NCBI RefSeq assembly: GCF_000425485.1
Contig: NZ_AUDN01000020.1
Coordinates: 1 to 64,000 of the forward strand
Direction: 5' to 3'
Source: Flavobacterium tegetincola DSM 22377
GTDB lineage: Bacteria > Bacteroidota > Bacteroidia > Flavobacteriales > Flavobacteriaceae
DNA: 64,000 nucleotides
The notes below the pieces were generated by a model. That model searched no databases and had not been told where the DNA came from. It saw nothing but the letters and a program-made list of their open reading frames with translations. This document shows positions 27,243-36,326 of the stretch, piece after piece. The position numbers and the translations under genes were made by a program. Each line of letters begins with the position of its first letter. Positions within the stretch are counted from its first letter, which is position 1.

Positions 27243-27467
27243 TAACAGCTTGCACTTCTTTATAAAACCTTGAAGTAGGTAATATACATTTAATAACATT
27301 TAAATTGCATTTTTAAACATTATTGTCCAGTAAAAAGTAAAATCGGACCGTAATCTTTTGTAAATTTAAAAAATATTTAAGAACTAAAGGCGTAGTTGCG
27401 AATGGTTTACAAACGGTGTATGTGCCGGAATTTGTAGTAATGGGAATTAATTTTAATACGAGAAACA

Positions 27468-28409
27468 ATGGCTAGACAAGATGTACTCAACAAAGCGGAA
27501 TCGCAAAACGGAACGTTAGAATCACCAGCAAACAGTAATAAGACGGCGTATGGTTTGTGGTACCAACCTTCTTTAAACGGACAAAAATGGTGTGCCATGT
27601 TTGTGAGTTGGGTGTTTCACCACGCAGGACATCCGTTAGGACACATTCAAACCAAAAACGGCATCCACCACTGTCAATCTGCTCATAATTATTATAAGGA
27701 AAAAGGCAAACTTACATCCAATCCGCAACCCGGAGATATTGTAATTTACGACTGGGAAGGAAATGGATATGCCGATCACATTGGGATATTTATCAAATGG
27801 ACCACTGCAGCTCAAACAGCAATTGAAGCATGGGAAGGAAATACCTCAACGTCCAATAACAGCGACGGCGGCGGTGTGATGAAACGCATACGTTCAAGAA
27901 ATCTCATCAAGTCTTTTATCAACCCAGGCGTCTACTCCGAAACGGCCGTTACTCCAGTCGCTCTTGCATTGGCTAATGGAGCGAGAGGTTCACAAGTGAC
28001 TCAAATTCAGAAATACCTGTACGATATAGGCTATACAATAGAAATTGACGGTTACTTTGGCAACCAGACTGAAACACAACTAAAAGACTTCCAGACCAAA
28101 AACGCCATGGATGCAACAGGAATTGCCGATGCTGTCACGATTGGAGCTTTGCAAGAAGAGGCGAATGCAGTAGGAGTAGCCAAATCTAAATTTATTTCCG
28201 GAAGTTACCTCCGCCGTGGTAATGTAGGTTTTATGGTAACTGAATTACAACGTGCTTTGAATGCAAAAGACATAACATTAAACGTACCGATTACAGGTAG
28301 CTTTGATCTTGGAACGTTAAAGGCTGTAAAAATATTTCAAACTAAAAACCGTTTGCAAGTAGACGGTATAGTAGGTCCCAAGACTTTTGAAAAGTTGGGA
28401 ATCATTTGA
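27468..28409 (+). CDS. CHAP-domain peptidoglycan hydrolase with two peptidoglycan-binding domains
   Basis: The 313-residue product starts with a CHAP/NlpC-like domain (residues 1-150): QKWCAMFVSWVFHHAG holds the nucleophile Cys42, NPQPGDIVIYDW follows, and YADHIGIFI holds His104. Two PG_binding_1 domains follow at about 165-230 (GSQVTQIQKYLYDIGY ... IDGYFGNQTETQLKDFQ) and 240-313 (VGFMVTELQRALNAKD ... VDGIVGPKTFEKLG). It should cut the peptide stems or cross-bridges of peptidoglycan. There is no signal peptide, which suits a delivered or phage-like lysin more than a housekeeping hydrolase. The genes at 28450 and 29617 follow in the same direction. Confidence 0.85.
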   Translation: MARQDVLNKAESQNGTLESPANSNKTAYGLWYQPSLNGQKWCAMFVSWVFHHAGHPLGHIQTKNGIHHCQSAHNYYKEKGKLTSNPQPGDIVIYDWEGNGYADHIGIFIKWTTAAQTAIEAWEGNTSTSNNSDGGGVMKRIRSRNLIKSFINPGVYSETAVTPVALALANGARGSQVTQIQKYLYDIGYTIEIDGYFGNQTETQLKDFQTKNAMDATGIADAVTIGALQEEANAVGVAKSKFISGSYLRRGNVGFMVTELQRALNAKDITLNVPITGSFDLGTLKAVKIFQTKNRLQVDGIVGPKTFEKLGII

Positions 28410-28449
28410 CCTTCAGCACTTATTTAGAAACTATTAATGCGTTTGTCTT

Positions 28450-29490
28450 ATGGAAATGTCAAAAATATTGGAAATTTTGGTTGCCTTGGCCTTATTTTAT
28501 TTTCTGTTCAGTTCTTTAGTGTCAGTAGTTTTTGAATGGTATTCCTATCAAACACAAAAACGAGGCAAGTTTCTCTACCAATCCATTATAAAGTTGCTTA
28601 ACGATCCTGTAAATCAAAGTTATGGTGCGACACTGTATGCGCATTTTTCCATCGACCGGTTAAAAAAAAGCAAAGATTTTTACCCTCCTTATATTTCTTC
28701 GGATCTGTTTGCCGATGCGTTGATTGATGTAATTGGTTCGCAATCAGACCGTGTTTATTTTGATAATCCATTTGCTTCAAGCAATAAAGAGGCTTTTTTT
28801 GAGGTAAAAATGCAAGAGCAACGAATTACCGAGCCATTTGTCCGTTTTGGAGAAGGTCTAGCGTGCATGCACTACAGTCCGCTCAAAAACCAACTCCGTT
28901 TTTACTTCGAAAAATCGAGCACGTATGCCGAATTGCATTTCCAACTCAAAACCTGGTATGACGATTATATGTCGCGTGCCAGTGGTTGGTATAAAAACAA
29001 AACAAAAACATCTTTGTACATCATCAGTTTTATGGTTTGCGTTGGTTTTAATTTGGATTCAATTACCGTGGTTAAAAAAATCAACCGCGACGATGCCCTT
29101 CGAAAAAAAATGATGGTTGTGGCAGAACGAACGGTGGACCGCGAAAATAAATCAACGGATGCGACTGCCGAAAAAAAACAATCATTTGCCTATCCCACCG
29201 AAGATGCCTCAAATTTTACAATGGATTCAGACAAAAAACGTGGGGATGAGGTCCTCAACGAATACCTTAGAATAGAGCTGCAGTTGCGGGAACTAGAAGA
29301 CAATGCTCTACCCATTGGTTATTATGGATACAATAGTTTTCTCAATATTTTCAGTAGTTTATCCTCTTTTTTATGGTGGTTGTTGGGGTTGCTTATTTCA
29401 ACTTTGGCTTTGAGTTTTGGAGCTCCCTTTTGGTTTGAAGTCATGGCGAAAGCAATTAACATCAGAAGGTCTGGGGTAAAACCGAATTGA
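28450..29490 (+). CDS. Membrane protein of unknown function in the hydrolase cassette
   Basis: This 346-residue protein has an N-terminal membrane helix (ILVALALFYFLFSSLVSVVF), a cytoplasmic or periplasmic domain of ~150 residues, a second helix (SLYIISFMVCVGFNLDSI) and a C-terminal helix pair (SLSSFLWWLLGLLISTLALS) ending in GAPFWFEVMAKAINIRRSG. The GxNLDSI and GAPFWF blocks recur in a membrane protein family I have seen in many bacteria, without a known function. A Lys/Glu/Thr-rich linker lies between helices 2 and 3. Its place between a CHAP hydrolase and an amidohydrolase would suit an immunity or anchoring role, but this is inference. Confidence 0.65.
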   Translation: MEMSKILEILVALALFYFLFSSLVSVVFEWYSYQTQKRGKFLYQSIIKLLNDPVNQSYGATLYAHFSIDRLKKSKDFYPPYISSDLFADALIDVIGSQSDRVYFDNPFASSNKEAFFEVKMQEQRITEPFVRFGEGLACMHYSPLKNQLRFYFEKSSTYAELHFQLKTWYDDYMSRASGWYKNKTKTSLYIISFMVCVGFNLDSITVVKKINRDDALRKKMMVVAERTVDRENKSTDATAEKKQSFAYPTEDASNFTMDSDKKRGDEVLNEYLRIELQLRELEDNALPIGYYGYNSFLNIFSSLSSFLWWLLGLLISTLALSFGAPFWFEVMAKAINIRRSGVKPN

Positions 29491-29616
29491 TACACGTGCA
29501 GTAGTTGATACAGCGATGTTGCGACTTCTGTAGCTCCTTATCAAACAGGAGTAGCGAAAACATATTCTGCATAAAGAAGATGCCCTTTGGCAATAAACAC
29601 TAATAAATGAAGAAGG

Positions 29617-30819
29617 ATGACAAACAGATTCAACACGCACATTCATGTCTTTAACGGACAATGTGCACCAAAGGATTTTTTGCAAGTGGGACTTTCGGTA
29701 GGTGATGGTATTTCGACTTTTGTAAAGTGGCTTATTCAAACCAAGCCCGTATCGTGGGTAATTGTAAAGCTGGGTTATTTGATTCCCACAAAAATGCTGC
29801 AGTTTCTAAAAATTGGTGTAATGGCCAGTCAGGAAGAGGTGTTGCAGTATGTGCTCGACAACTACAAGCAATCGCACTATGCCGATGTAAAATTTATTCC
29901 GTTGACCTTGGATATGGATTACATGACCGATTCCAAAAACAAACCCAACCAAGATTATAAATCGCAGATTTATGAAATGACGCAATTGAAGAAAACCTAT
30001 CCCAATAGCATTTTTCCCTTCTATAGCATGGACCCTAGAAATCAGGAAAGCATGCAGCTCAAAGAGTTCAAGCACTTGTATGAAACCAATACTTTTTCGG
30101 GTTTAAAATTGTATCCACCCAATGGTTTTTTCCCGTTTGATCCACGGCTAGACCCCATTTATGAATATGCCGTAACGCACAATATTCCCATCATGACGCA
30201 TTGTACCCGCGGAGGAAGCTATTTTATAGGCAAAAAAGTGTGGTCTTTGATACCCGATGTGCCACCGTCGTTAAACCCGAGCCATCCTGAAATGCAAGTC
30301 ATTTACAAACGAATAGCCGCCTATAAAAAGACTACTGATACATTTTTCAAAGAAAACGGACGTATTTGCAACTTGTTTTCACATCCGTCCAATTACCTTC
30401 CGGTTTTGGACAAATACCCTACGCTGAAATTGTGTATCGCTCATCTGGGCGGTGATGTTGAGGTACTGGGTTCGAAAAATAAAAATGCGAAACAACTAAA
30501 AATACATACTAAGTCGACCCAGTTAGAAGAAAACGCGACTTCATGGTACCACTTTATTTTGGAGCATATTATTACTCCTTACCCCAATACCTACACTGAT
30601 ATTTCCTACACGTTAAGCGATACCGCATGTATGAAGGTGTTGTACAACGACTTGCAAAATGGAAAAGTAAATCCAGAGCGGCTTCTTTTTGGTACGGATT
30701 ATTTTATGATCCAAAAAGAGTTTACAGAACTCGAAGCCATCGGCACTGCCGAAAACGAACTCAAGCAGTATTTTGAAGCCATGATGGGGTCGAATAACTT
30801 TACCTACTTGAAACGGTGA
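29617..30819 (+). CDS. Metal-dependent amidohydrolase (amidohydrolase_2-like)
   Basis: This 400-residue TIM-barrel hydrolase opens with the metal-binding NTHIHVF motif (His8 and His10). It carries SGLKLYPPNGFFPF in the middle, IPIMTHCTRGGSYF with a third His, LKLCIAHLGGDVEV with a fourth, and ERLLFGTDYFM with the catalytic Asp near the end. These are the ligands expected of the superfamily. The natural substrate is unknown; no pathway partner lies nearby. It is the last gene of the cassette that starts at 24701 or 27468, about 125 bp after the membrane-protein gene. There is no signal peptide. Confidence 0.8.
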   Translation: MTNRFNTHIHVFNGQCAPKDFLQVGLSVGDGISTFVKWLIQTKPVSWVIVKLGYLIPTKMLQFLKIGVMASQEEVLQYVLDNYKQSHYADVKFIPLTLDMDYMTDSKNKPNQDYKSQIYEMTQLKKTYPNSIFPFYSMDPRNQESMQLKEFKHLYETNTFSGLKLYPPNGFFPFDPRLDPIYEYAVTHNIPIMTHCTRGGSYFIGKKVWSLIPDVPPSLNPSHPEMQVIYKRIAAYKKTTDTFFKENGRICNLFSHPSNYLPVLDKYPTLKLCIAHLGGDVEVLGSKNKNAKQLKIHTKSTQLEENATSWYHFILEHIITPYPNTYTDISYTLSDTACMKVLYNDLQNGKVNPERLLFGTDYFMIQKEFTELEAIGTAENELKQYFEAMMGSNNFTYLKR

Positions 30820-31127
30820 AGTCCTTGCTGTTGTGCTGTTGTTTAGAAAGGAAATACAAAATAGCAGCAATTCTTGAATTTTTTTTTACAAATAATCTCC
30901 GATTAAAAAAAGAATCAAATGATGCAGCGTCGTTGGCTTGAACTAAAAGTAAAGCCATTGCTGGAGACCGCTGGAGCTTCAGTCCTTTAATTCTACGGTA
31001 GATAAGGAGCCACACGACGATTGTTGTGATAATGTGTCGACCCAAATCGTCTAGGACAAAAAATGCCGCGGGAATCAGATTTCCTTAGTCCACGGAGCAA
31101 TTTCCGAATGGCAAGATTACTTTTTGA
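30820..31127. other. Intergenic region, no gene seen
   Basis: This 308-base stretch runs between the amidohydrolase stop and the first unit of the tandem repeat. No coding frame, hairpin or known repeat is evident. Confidence 0.5.
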
Positions 31128-31825
31128 GTTCCAGATCGCGTTTTAAAAAATATACTTTAGTGTATTTTACTTTAGCTTGCAAAAAATTAATAACCGCAAA
31201 TTTCACAAATTAGTGGGTACCCATTACTGTACTATGTGGTACCACATTGTAGACTTTTAGTCTATTTTTAGGTTCCAGATCGCGTTTAAAAAAATATACT
31301 TTAGCGTATTTTACGTTAGCTTTCAAAAATTAAATAACCACAAATTTCACAAATTAGTGGGTACCCATTGCTGTACTATGTGGTACCACCTTGGGGACTT
31401 TCAGACTATTTTTGGTTTCTAGATCGCGTTTTAAAAAATTTGCTTTAGCGTATTTTACGTTAGCTTTCAAAAATTATATAACCGCAAATTTCACAAATTA
31501 GTGGGTACCCATTGCTGTACTATGTGGTACCACCTTGGGGACTTTCAGACTATTTTTGGTTTCTAGATCGCGTTTTAAAAAATTTGCTTTAGCGTATTTT
31601 ACGTTAGCTTTCAAAAATTATATAACCGCAAATTTCACAAATTAGTGAGTACTGATTGCTGTAATTTGTGGTTGGAAATACGTGGTACCACCTTGCAGAC
31701 TTTCAGACTATTTTTGGGTTCCAGATCGCGTTTAAGAAATATACTTTAGCGTTTTTTACTTTAGCTTCCAAAAATTTCATAACCGCAAATTTCACAAATT
31801 AGTGGGTACCCATTGCTGTAATTAA
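31128..31825 (+). repeat. Five tandem ~144-bp repeats containing two palindromes each
   Basis: Units begin at 31128, 31272, 31415, 31559 and 31728 (GTTCCAGATCGCG or GTTTCTAGATCGCG). Spacing is 144, 143, 144 and 169 bp; the fourth unit has an insertion, and the fifth is cut short near 31825. Units 3 and 4 are nearly identical. Each complete unit carries a TTTAGCGTATTTTAC stretch, AACCGCAAATTTCACAAATT, and two 10-bp palindromes, TGGGTACCCA and GTGGTACCAC, about 20 bp apart. No reading frame persists through the units. The array ends about 150 bp before a Xre-type regulator gene. It could be an iteron-like protein-binding array or the relic of a mobile element. Confidence 0.85.
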
Positions 31826-31864
31826 CTCGTTTATAAATGCGGCAGTTCATTTTGCAAAAAATGC

Positions 31865-31941
31865 TGTGTCAAGAAAAAATTAAAATAAAAAAGTGACACA
31901 ACTTTGTGTCAAAGTTTTATGATATAGAATTTTTGACACAA
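31865..31941 (+). promoter_or_regulatory. Putative operator for the Xre regulator (TGACACAA sites)
   Basis: A perfect inverted repeat TGACACAA-CT-TTGTGTCA occupies 31894-31911. A third half site (TGACACAA) lies at 31934-31941 and a shorter one (TGTGTCA) at 31865-31871. They lie 40-115 bp before the ATG at 31981, a usual place for autoregulation by a Xre repressor. Confidence 0.6.
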
Positions 31942-31980
31942 AATAACGTTTGTACTTAACAACAGTAAATAGTAGTTCCG

Positions 31981-32526
31981 ATGAAAATTTCAAAAGCAAT
32001 TCGAAATGCATTTGGAGTCACACAGATGCAAATGGCGGTGTATTTACAAGTAACGCGAAGCCAACTCACGATGTATGAAAACGGTAAACGCGACTTGCCG
32101 TTAGCTGCTTTGGTCAAACTTTCCGAGATGGAAGTATTTCTAAACGTGTTAGAAGCAACACCGAATAGTACGTCAATGCCCTTCGAAGACGTACAATTGG
32201 AAAAGGCGGCCGTAGTTTTAGAAAAATATTTAAATGAAGCCGCCTTTCAATTGCTGGCTTTACAGAAGCAACTGGACACAATGCAAAAAGCCTACCGTCA
32301 AAATGGTCAATTACTGCAATGCATAGCCGCTTTAGAAATCAAAAACACAGCGGTACCTGGTGTTCCAGATAGTGGTTTGCAGCAGATGAAACGTACCGCA
32401 ACTGATAAAATAGATAAGAATGGTTTGCACCATCAAGCAAGGCTTTACTTAAAATTGAAAATGCAGATATTGCACGACAAGCAAAATTTTATAAATAATT
32501 TAACTAAAAATAGTCTAAATATATAA
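31981..32526 (+). CDS. Xre-family helix-turn-helix regulator
   Basis: The 181-residue product begins with a lambda-repressor-like HTH (residues 1-55: AIRNAFGVTQMQMAVYLQVT, then RSQLTMYENGKRDLPLAALV). The C-terminal two thirds are helical and Gln/Leu-rich (FQLLALQKQLDTMQKAYRQ), probably a dimerisation coiled coil. No peptidase or metal-binding motif is seen. It likely represses its own promoter through the TGACACAA sites just upstream. The next gene, 84 bp downstream on the same strand, encodes a small coiled-coil protein and may be co-regulated. Other targets are unknown. Confidence 0.8.
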   Translation: MKISKAIRNAFGVTQMQMAVYLQVTRSQLTMYENGKRDLPLAALVKLSEMEVFLNVLEATPNSTSMPFEDVQLEKAAVVLEKYLNEAAFQLLALQKQLDTMQKAYRQNGQLLQCIAALEIKNTAVPGVPDSGLQQMKRTATDKIDKNGLHHQARLYLKLKMQILHDKQNFINNLTKNSLNI

Positions 32527-32610
32527 AGTATTCTTAAAACTTTGTGAAGCAAATACTAAAAGAGTTGTTGTTTCGGTTATAGCGGTATAAACTTTTTTAA
32601 ATCTTTGCTT

Positions 32611-33021
32611 ATGGCGTATTCTGTTGCACAAATCACAACCGTTGCAGATTGTGATTTATTATTGTCGTTGGCTGCTAAAGAGAAAGCAGACCAAAATTTT
32701 AAAAAGCTTTCGGAAGAAAGACTTACCCTGAACTACAGCACCACTTCCATTGAGATTGATGCTGACCTGCAATCGGTAGCCACCGAAATTGCAGCGACTG
32801 AAACTGTTATTGCAACCTTGCCGGAAGGCAAAAGTAAAGAGGAAGCAATAAAGAAAAAAACAAAGCTGGAGTACCGCAGGTTTTTATTGAACAACAGAAA
32901 AGAAAGTTACGGCGTTTTGGCGTTACTTGAAAAAGAGTTGGATTTAAATCGAGTTACAGTAGAAATTAGCGAAATTGATGCGTTTATTACTGCAATCAAT
33001 GCGCGTAAAGCGGAGATGTAA
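32611..33021 (+). CDS. Small coiled-coil protein of unknown function
   Basis: From the ATG at 32611 the product is 136 residues; an in-frame TTG two codons earlier is less likely. It is nearly all helical: AYSVAQITTVADCDLLLSLA, KADQNFKKLSEERLTL, then KSKEEAIKKKTKLEYRR, with heptad-like spacing suggesting a coiled coil of two helices. No known domain is recognised. It follows the Xre regulator and is closed by a terminator at 33047, so the pair looks like a two-gene unit. A toxin-antitoxin relationship is possible, but no toxin fold is visible. Confidence 0.6.
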   Translation: MAYSVAQITTVADCDLLLSLAAKEKADQNFKKLSEERLTLNYSTTSIEIDADLQSVATEIAATETVIATLPEGKSKEEAIKKKTKLEYRRFLLNNRKESYGVLALLEKELDLNRVTVEISEIDAFITAINARKAEM

Positions 33022-33046
33022 CCGTTTTGTTTTTTGGATTGAGAAG

Positions 33047-33072
33047 AGCCTTTCGAAAGAATGGCTTTTTTT
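33047..33072 (+). terminator. Intrinsic terminator
   Basis: The stem AGCC/GGCT plus TTC/GAA with one mismatch and a short loop is followed by seven T. It lies 25 bp after the coiled-coil gene. Confidence 0.7.
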
Positions 33073-33310
33073 ATGCCCTTTTGGGATTTAGGATTTCTGG
33101 CACGGCGACTTAGGATTTTAATGTAGCATTTTGGAAACCTAGTGCAAAGGTTGATGCATTGAGGAAACATGAGCGGTTGCTACTGGGACGTGTTGTAAAA
33201 ACTGATTCTTCATTTTTAACGCACTGTTTTTTAACAAGCAGTGCCGTATTAGGTAAAGACTTTGATAATCATTTGACATAAAGTAAAAAATAAAAGTAGC
33301 AGAATGTGGA

Positions 33311-33342
33311 AAACCGTAAAACAAATCGTTTTACGGTTTTTA
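33311..33342 (+). terminator. Bidirectional terminator-like hairpin
   Basis: A perfect 12-bp stem (33311-33322 with 33328-33339) and a 5-base loop are followed by TTT. It insulates the restriction operon from upstream transcription. The interval from 33073 to this hairpin shows no gene. Confidence 0.75.
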
Positions 33343-33383
33343 TATTTGGAGCATAAATAAGCAATCAAGAGTAAAAATACTTA

Positions 33384-33414
33384 TTGTTAAAATCGTTTAA
33401 AAATGGTAGGTTTG
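33384..33414 (+). promoter_or_regulatory. Bacteroidota-type promoter of the restriction-modification operon
   Basis: TTG at 33384-33386, a 20-base spacer and TAGGTTTG at 33407-33414 match the flavobacterial consensus TTG-N17-23-TANNTTTG. It ends 22 bp before the hsdM ATG, which leaves a short leader. Confidence 0.7.
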
Positions 33415-33436
33415 GGAAAAGAAAATTACAACATAC

Positions 33437-34891
33437 ATGTTCGAACAAACATTTAAAAATATAGACGACCTTCTTTACAAAGATTCGGGTGCAGACAGTG
33501 AATTAGATTATATAGGGCAAACCTCTTGGGTAATGTTCCTTAGATATTTAGATGAATTAGAACAAGACAAAGCCGACCAAGCCGAATTAAAAGGAGAAGC
33601 ATACACTTTTATATTAGAAGAGGAATTTCGATGGCCAAATTGGGCTATGCCTAAAGATGCCGAAGGAAAACTAGACCATCATAGTGCTATGACTGGACCT
33701 GATTTGGTGCAGTTTGTAGATGGAAAACTGTTTCCTTATTTGGCTAAGTTTAAGCAAGAAGCAGATTCTGCCAATACTATTGAATATAAAATTGGGGAAA
33801 TCTTCTCGGAATTGAAAAACAAAATTCAATCGGGTTATAACTTGCGTGAGATTTTGGAATATGCGGATAGTCTTCCTTTTCGTGCTTCTACGGATAAGCA
33901 TGAGTTGAGCCACTTGTATGAAACCAAAATTAAAAACATGGGGAATGCAGGTAGAAATGGTGGACAATACTATACTCCTCGCCCATTAATTCGTGCTATG
34001 ATAAATGTGGTTGACCCACAAATAGGTGAAAAAATATACGATGGTGCAGCAGGTTCGTGTGGTTTCTTGGTGGAAGCGTATGACTATTTGTACCAACGCA
34101 TGGAAAAAACAACCGATAACCTAAAAACACTACAAGAAGATACCCTTTACGGAAAAGAGAAAAAGAACTTGGCTTATGTAATTGGGATTATGAACATGAT
34201 TTTGCATGGTATTGAAGCACCCAACATTATACACACCAATACACTAGGCGAAAACATACGCGATATACAAGAAAAAAACCGTTATCATGTTATTCTTGCC
34301 AATCCACCGTTTGGAGGAAAAGAACGACCAGAAGTGCAACAAAACTTTGACATTAAAACAGGAGAAACGGCTTTCTTGTTTATGCAACATTTTATAAAGA
34401 GTTTAAAAACAGGTGGTCGTGCCGCTATTGTTATTAAAAACACCGTTTTGAGCAATACCGACAATGCTTCGGTAGCGTTGCGTAAGTTATTACTAGAAGG
34501 TTCTAATTTGCACACTATTTTAGATTTGCCAGGTGGCACGTTTACAGGTGCAGGAGTTAAAACAGTTGTCTTGTTTTTTCAAAAAGGAGAACCTACTAAA
34601 AACATTTGGTATTACCAATTGAACCCAGGACGCAACATGGGAAAAACCAATCCTTTGAACGATAAGGATATGGAAGCTTTTGTAAGCCAACAAAAAACAA
34701 AACCCGAAACCGAACAATCGTGGAATTTAAAAGTAGCCGATATTGACGAAACTACTTTTGACCTAAGCGTAAAAAACCCAAACACACCCGAAGAAGCTGC
34801 CCTAAGAAGCCCAGAGGAAATACTAGACGAAATGGTGTATTTAGACAAAGAAACCAAATCTATTTTGAATTCAATTAAAGAGCTGATATGA
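33437..34891 (+). CDS. hsdM: Type I restriction-modification DNA methyltransferase subunit M
   Basis: This 484-residue N6-adenine methyltransferase modifies the host's own recognition sites and forms the core of the restriction complex. A helical HsdM_N domain (residues 1-150, TFKNIDDLLYKDSGADSELD onward) precedes the Rossmann methylase. The methylase has the SAM-binding region QYYTPRPLIRAMINVV and YDGAAGSCGFLVEAYDYL, and the catalytic motif VILANPPFGG. A C-terminal helical tail contacts HsdS. Length and layout are typical. The stop codon overlaps the hsdS ATG by 4 bp, so the two subunits are translationally coupled. The promoter is at 33384. Confidence 0.95.
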   Translation: MFEQTFKNIDDLLYKDSGADSELDYIGQTSWVMFLRYLDELEQDKADQAELKGEAYTFILEEEFRWPNWAMPKDAEGKLDHHSAMTGPDLVQFVDGKLFPYLAKFKQEADSANTIEYKIGEIFSELKNKIQSGYNLREILEYADSLPFRASTDKHELSHLYETKIKNMGNAGRNGGQYYTPRPLIRAMINVVDPQIGEKIYDGAAGSCGFLVEAYDYLYQRMEKTTDNLKTLQEDTLYGKEKKNLAYVIGIMNMILHGIEAPNIIHTNTLGENIRDIQEKNRYHVILANPPFGGKERPEVQQNFDIKTGETAFLFMQHFIKSLKTGGRAAIVIKNTVLSNTDNASVALRKLLLEGSNLHTILDLPGGTFTGAGVKTVVLFFQKGEPTKNIWYYQLNPGRNMGKTNPLNDKDMEAFVSQQKTKPETEQSWNLKVADIDETTFDLSVKNPNTPEEAALRSPEEILDEMVYLDKETKSILNSIKELI

Positions 34892-36324
34892 TGATTAAAT
34901 CAATAGAAAAATCAAATTCAGAAAGCTTAGTAAAGGAGTTATTATTAGCGAAGAAAGAATTAATTTCTTCAAAAAAAATAATGGATAAAAAGGATGGGCA
35001 CATTTATCCTATAAAAGATATACCATTCGAAATATCAGAAAATTGGCAATGGGCGTTTCTATCAGATATTTCAATTATTCAAGAAGGTCCTGGAATTAGA
35101 AAACATCAATATCAAGATGAAGGAATTCAATTTATTACAGTAACAAATATTTTAGAAGGTTCCGTTGATTTGTTAAAATCACAGAAGTATATATCTTTAA
35201 AAGAATATGAAGAAAAATATAAACATTATACTATAAATAAAGGAGATATTGTTACTGCTTGTTCAGGTGCTACTTGGGGTAAGTCTGCAATTTATGAGAA
35301 TGATATACCATTAATGCTTAATACAAGTACTTTAAGGTTAAGGTTTTTCAATGATTTAGGAGATAATAAGTATTTATACTATTTAACTAAATCAAATTAT
35401 TTTAAATCAAATTTAGCTTTGCATTTAACAGGACAACAACCGAATTATGGATATTCTCATTATTCTAAAATTCCTGTACCTATTCCACCACTACAAGAAC
35501 AACAACAAATAGTAGCTATTTTAGACCAAGGCTTTGAAGCCATTGACCAAGCCAAAGCCAATATTGAAAAAAACATAGCTAACGCTAAAGAGTTGTTTGA
35601 AAACACCCTGCAAAAATTATTCGACAAAAAGGACTGGGATTTAAAAAGACTTGGAGAAATCGCTACATTTAAGAATGGTATGAACTTTACTAATAGCAGC
35701 AAAGGTCAATCCATAGAAATTGTCGGAGTAAAGAATTTTAAGAACAACTTTTGGGTTCCTATTCATGAATTAGAAAATGTCATTCTTGATGGAGAAATGA
35801 GTGAATTGTATCAATTAAAGAAAGGCGATATATTAACTGTTCGGTCAAATGGAAATCCTAAATTAATTGGAAGAACACTTTTAGCAGATGAAGTAAGTAG
35901 TATTGTATCTCACTCAGGTTTTACAATCAGAATTCGATTGAATTCAAACACTATACTTCCCACATTTTTATGTCACTTTCTTAAAACTGCCAAAACAATA
36001 AAAGAACTCGTTGACAGTGGAAATGGTGTAGGTATTAAAAGTTTAAATCAAGTCTCGTTATCTTCATTAATGATACCTTTCCCAGAGTCAGAACAAGAAC
36101 AACAAATTATCGTCGATAAAATAGAGGAGATATCTATTCAAACAAAACAGATTGAATCACATTACAAACAAAAACTAAACAATTTGGAAGACCTAAAAAA
36201 ATCGATACTCCAAAAAGCGTTTGCAGGAGAGTTGACAAGTCCTGAAAGGACGCAGTATAGTAAGGATGGACGTAGTCCTTCCGATGAAACACAAACGAAT
36301 AAAAACCCTGAAAGGGTGACATAA
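34888..36324 (+). CDS. hsdS: Type I restriction specificity subunit S with a REP-derived C-terminal tail
   Basis: This 478-residue protein chooses the DNA target. The first target-recognition domain spans about residues 40-205 and ends at the conserved YSKIPVPIPPLQEQQQIVAI. The central helix is FEAIDQAKANIEKNIANAK. The second domain (about 250-395, ATFKNGMNFTNSSKGQSIE onward) ends at PFPESEQEQQIIVDKI with a distal helix and the usual end SILQKAFAGELT. After that, 27 residues (SPERTQYSKDGRSPSDETQT and so on) are encoded by palindromic REP sequence linked to the transposase gene that starts 3 bp later. The normal stop was thus lost and replaced by one inside the repeat. Whether the tail affects activity is unknown. 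Confidence 0.93.
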   Translation: MMIKSIEKSNSESLVKELLLAKKELISSKKIMDKKDGHIYPIKDIPFEISENWQWAFLSDISIIQEGPGIRKHQYQDEGIQFITVTNILEGSVDLLKSQKYISLKEYEEKYKHYTINKGDIVTACSGATWGKSAIYENDIPLMLNTSTLRLRFFNDLGDNKYLYYLTKSNYFKSNLALHLTGQQPNYGYSHYSKIPVPIPPLQEQQQIVAILDQGFEAIDQAKANIEKNIANAKELFENTLQKLFDKKDWDLKRLGEIATFKNGMNFTNSSKGQSIEIVGVKNFKNNFWVPIHELENVILDGEMSELYQLKKGDILTVRSNGNPKLIGRTLLADEVSSIVSHSGFTIRIRLNSNTILPTFLCHFLKTAKTIKELVDSGNGVGIKSLNQVSLSSLMIPFPESEQEQQIIVDKIEEISIQTKQIESHYKQKLNNLEDLKKSILQKAFAGELTSPERTQYSKDGRSPSDETQTNKNPERVT

Positions 36325-36326
36325 CT
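36241..36326 (+). repeat. REP-like palindromes to the left of the RAYT gene
   Basis: Short palindromes CCTGAAAGG, AAGGA ... TCCTT (around GGACGTAGTCC) and CCCTGAAAGGG lie within the last 84 bp of hsdS. They match in style the palindromes on the other side of the transposase gene. Confidence 0.65.

Noticed and set aside
24701-30819. Type VI secretion locus or prophage
   Set aside because: Only effector-like enzymes are seen; no sheath, baseplate, spike, capsid or terminase gene is present in the window.
31128-31825. CRISPR or coding tandem repeat
   Set aside because: The ~144-bp units follow each other without spacers, and no frame runs through them.
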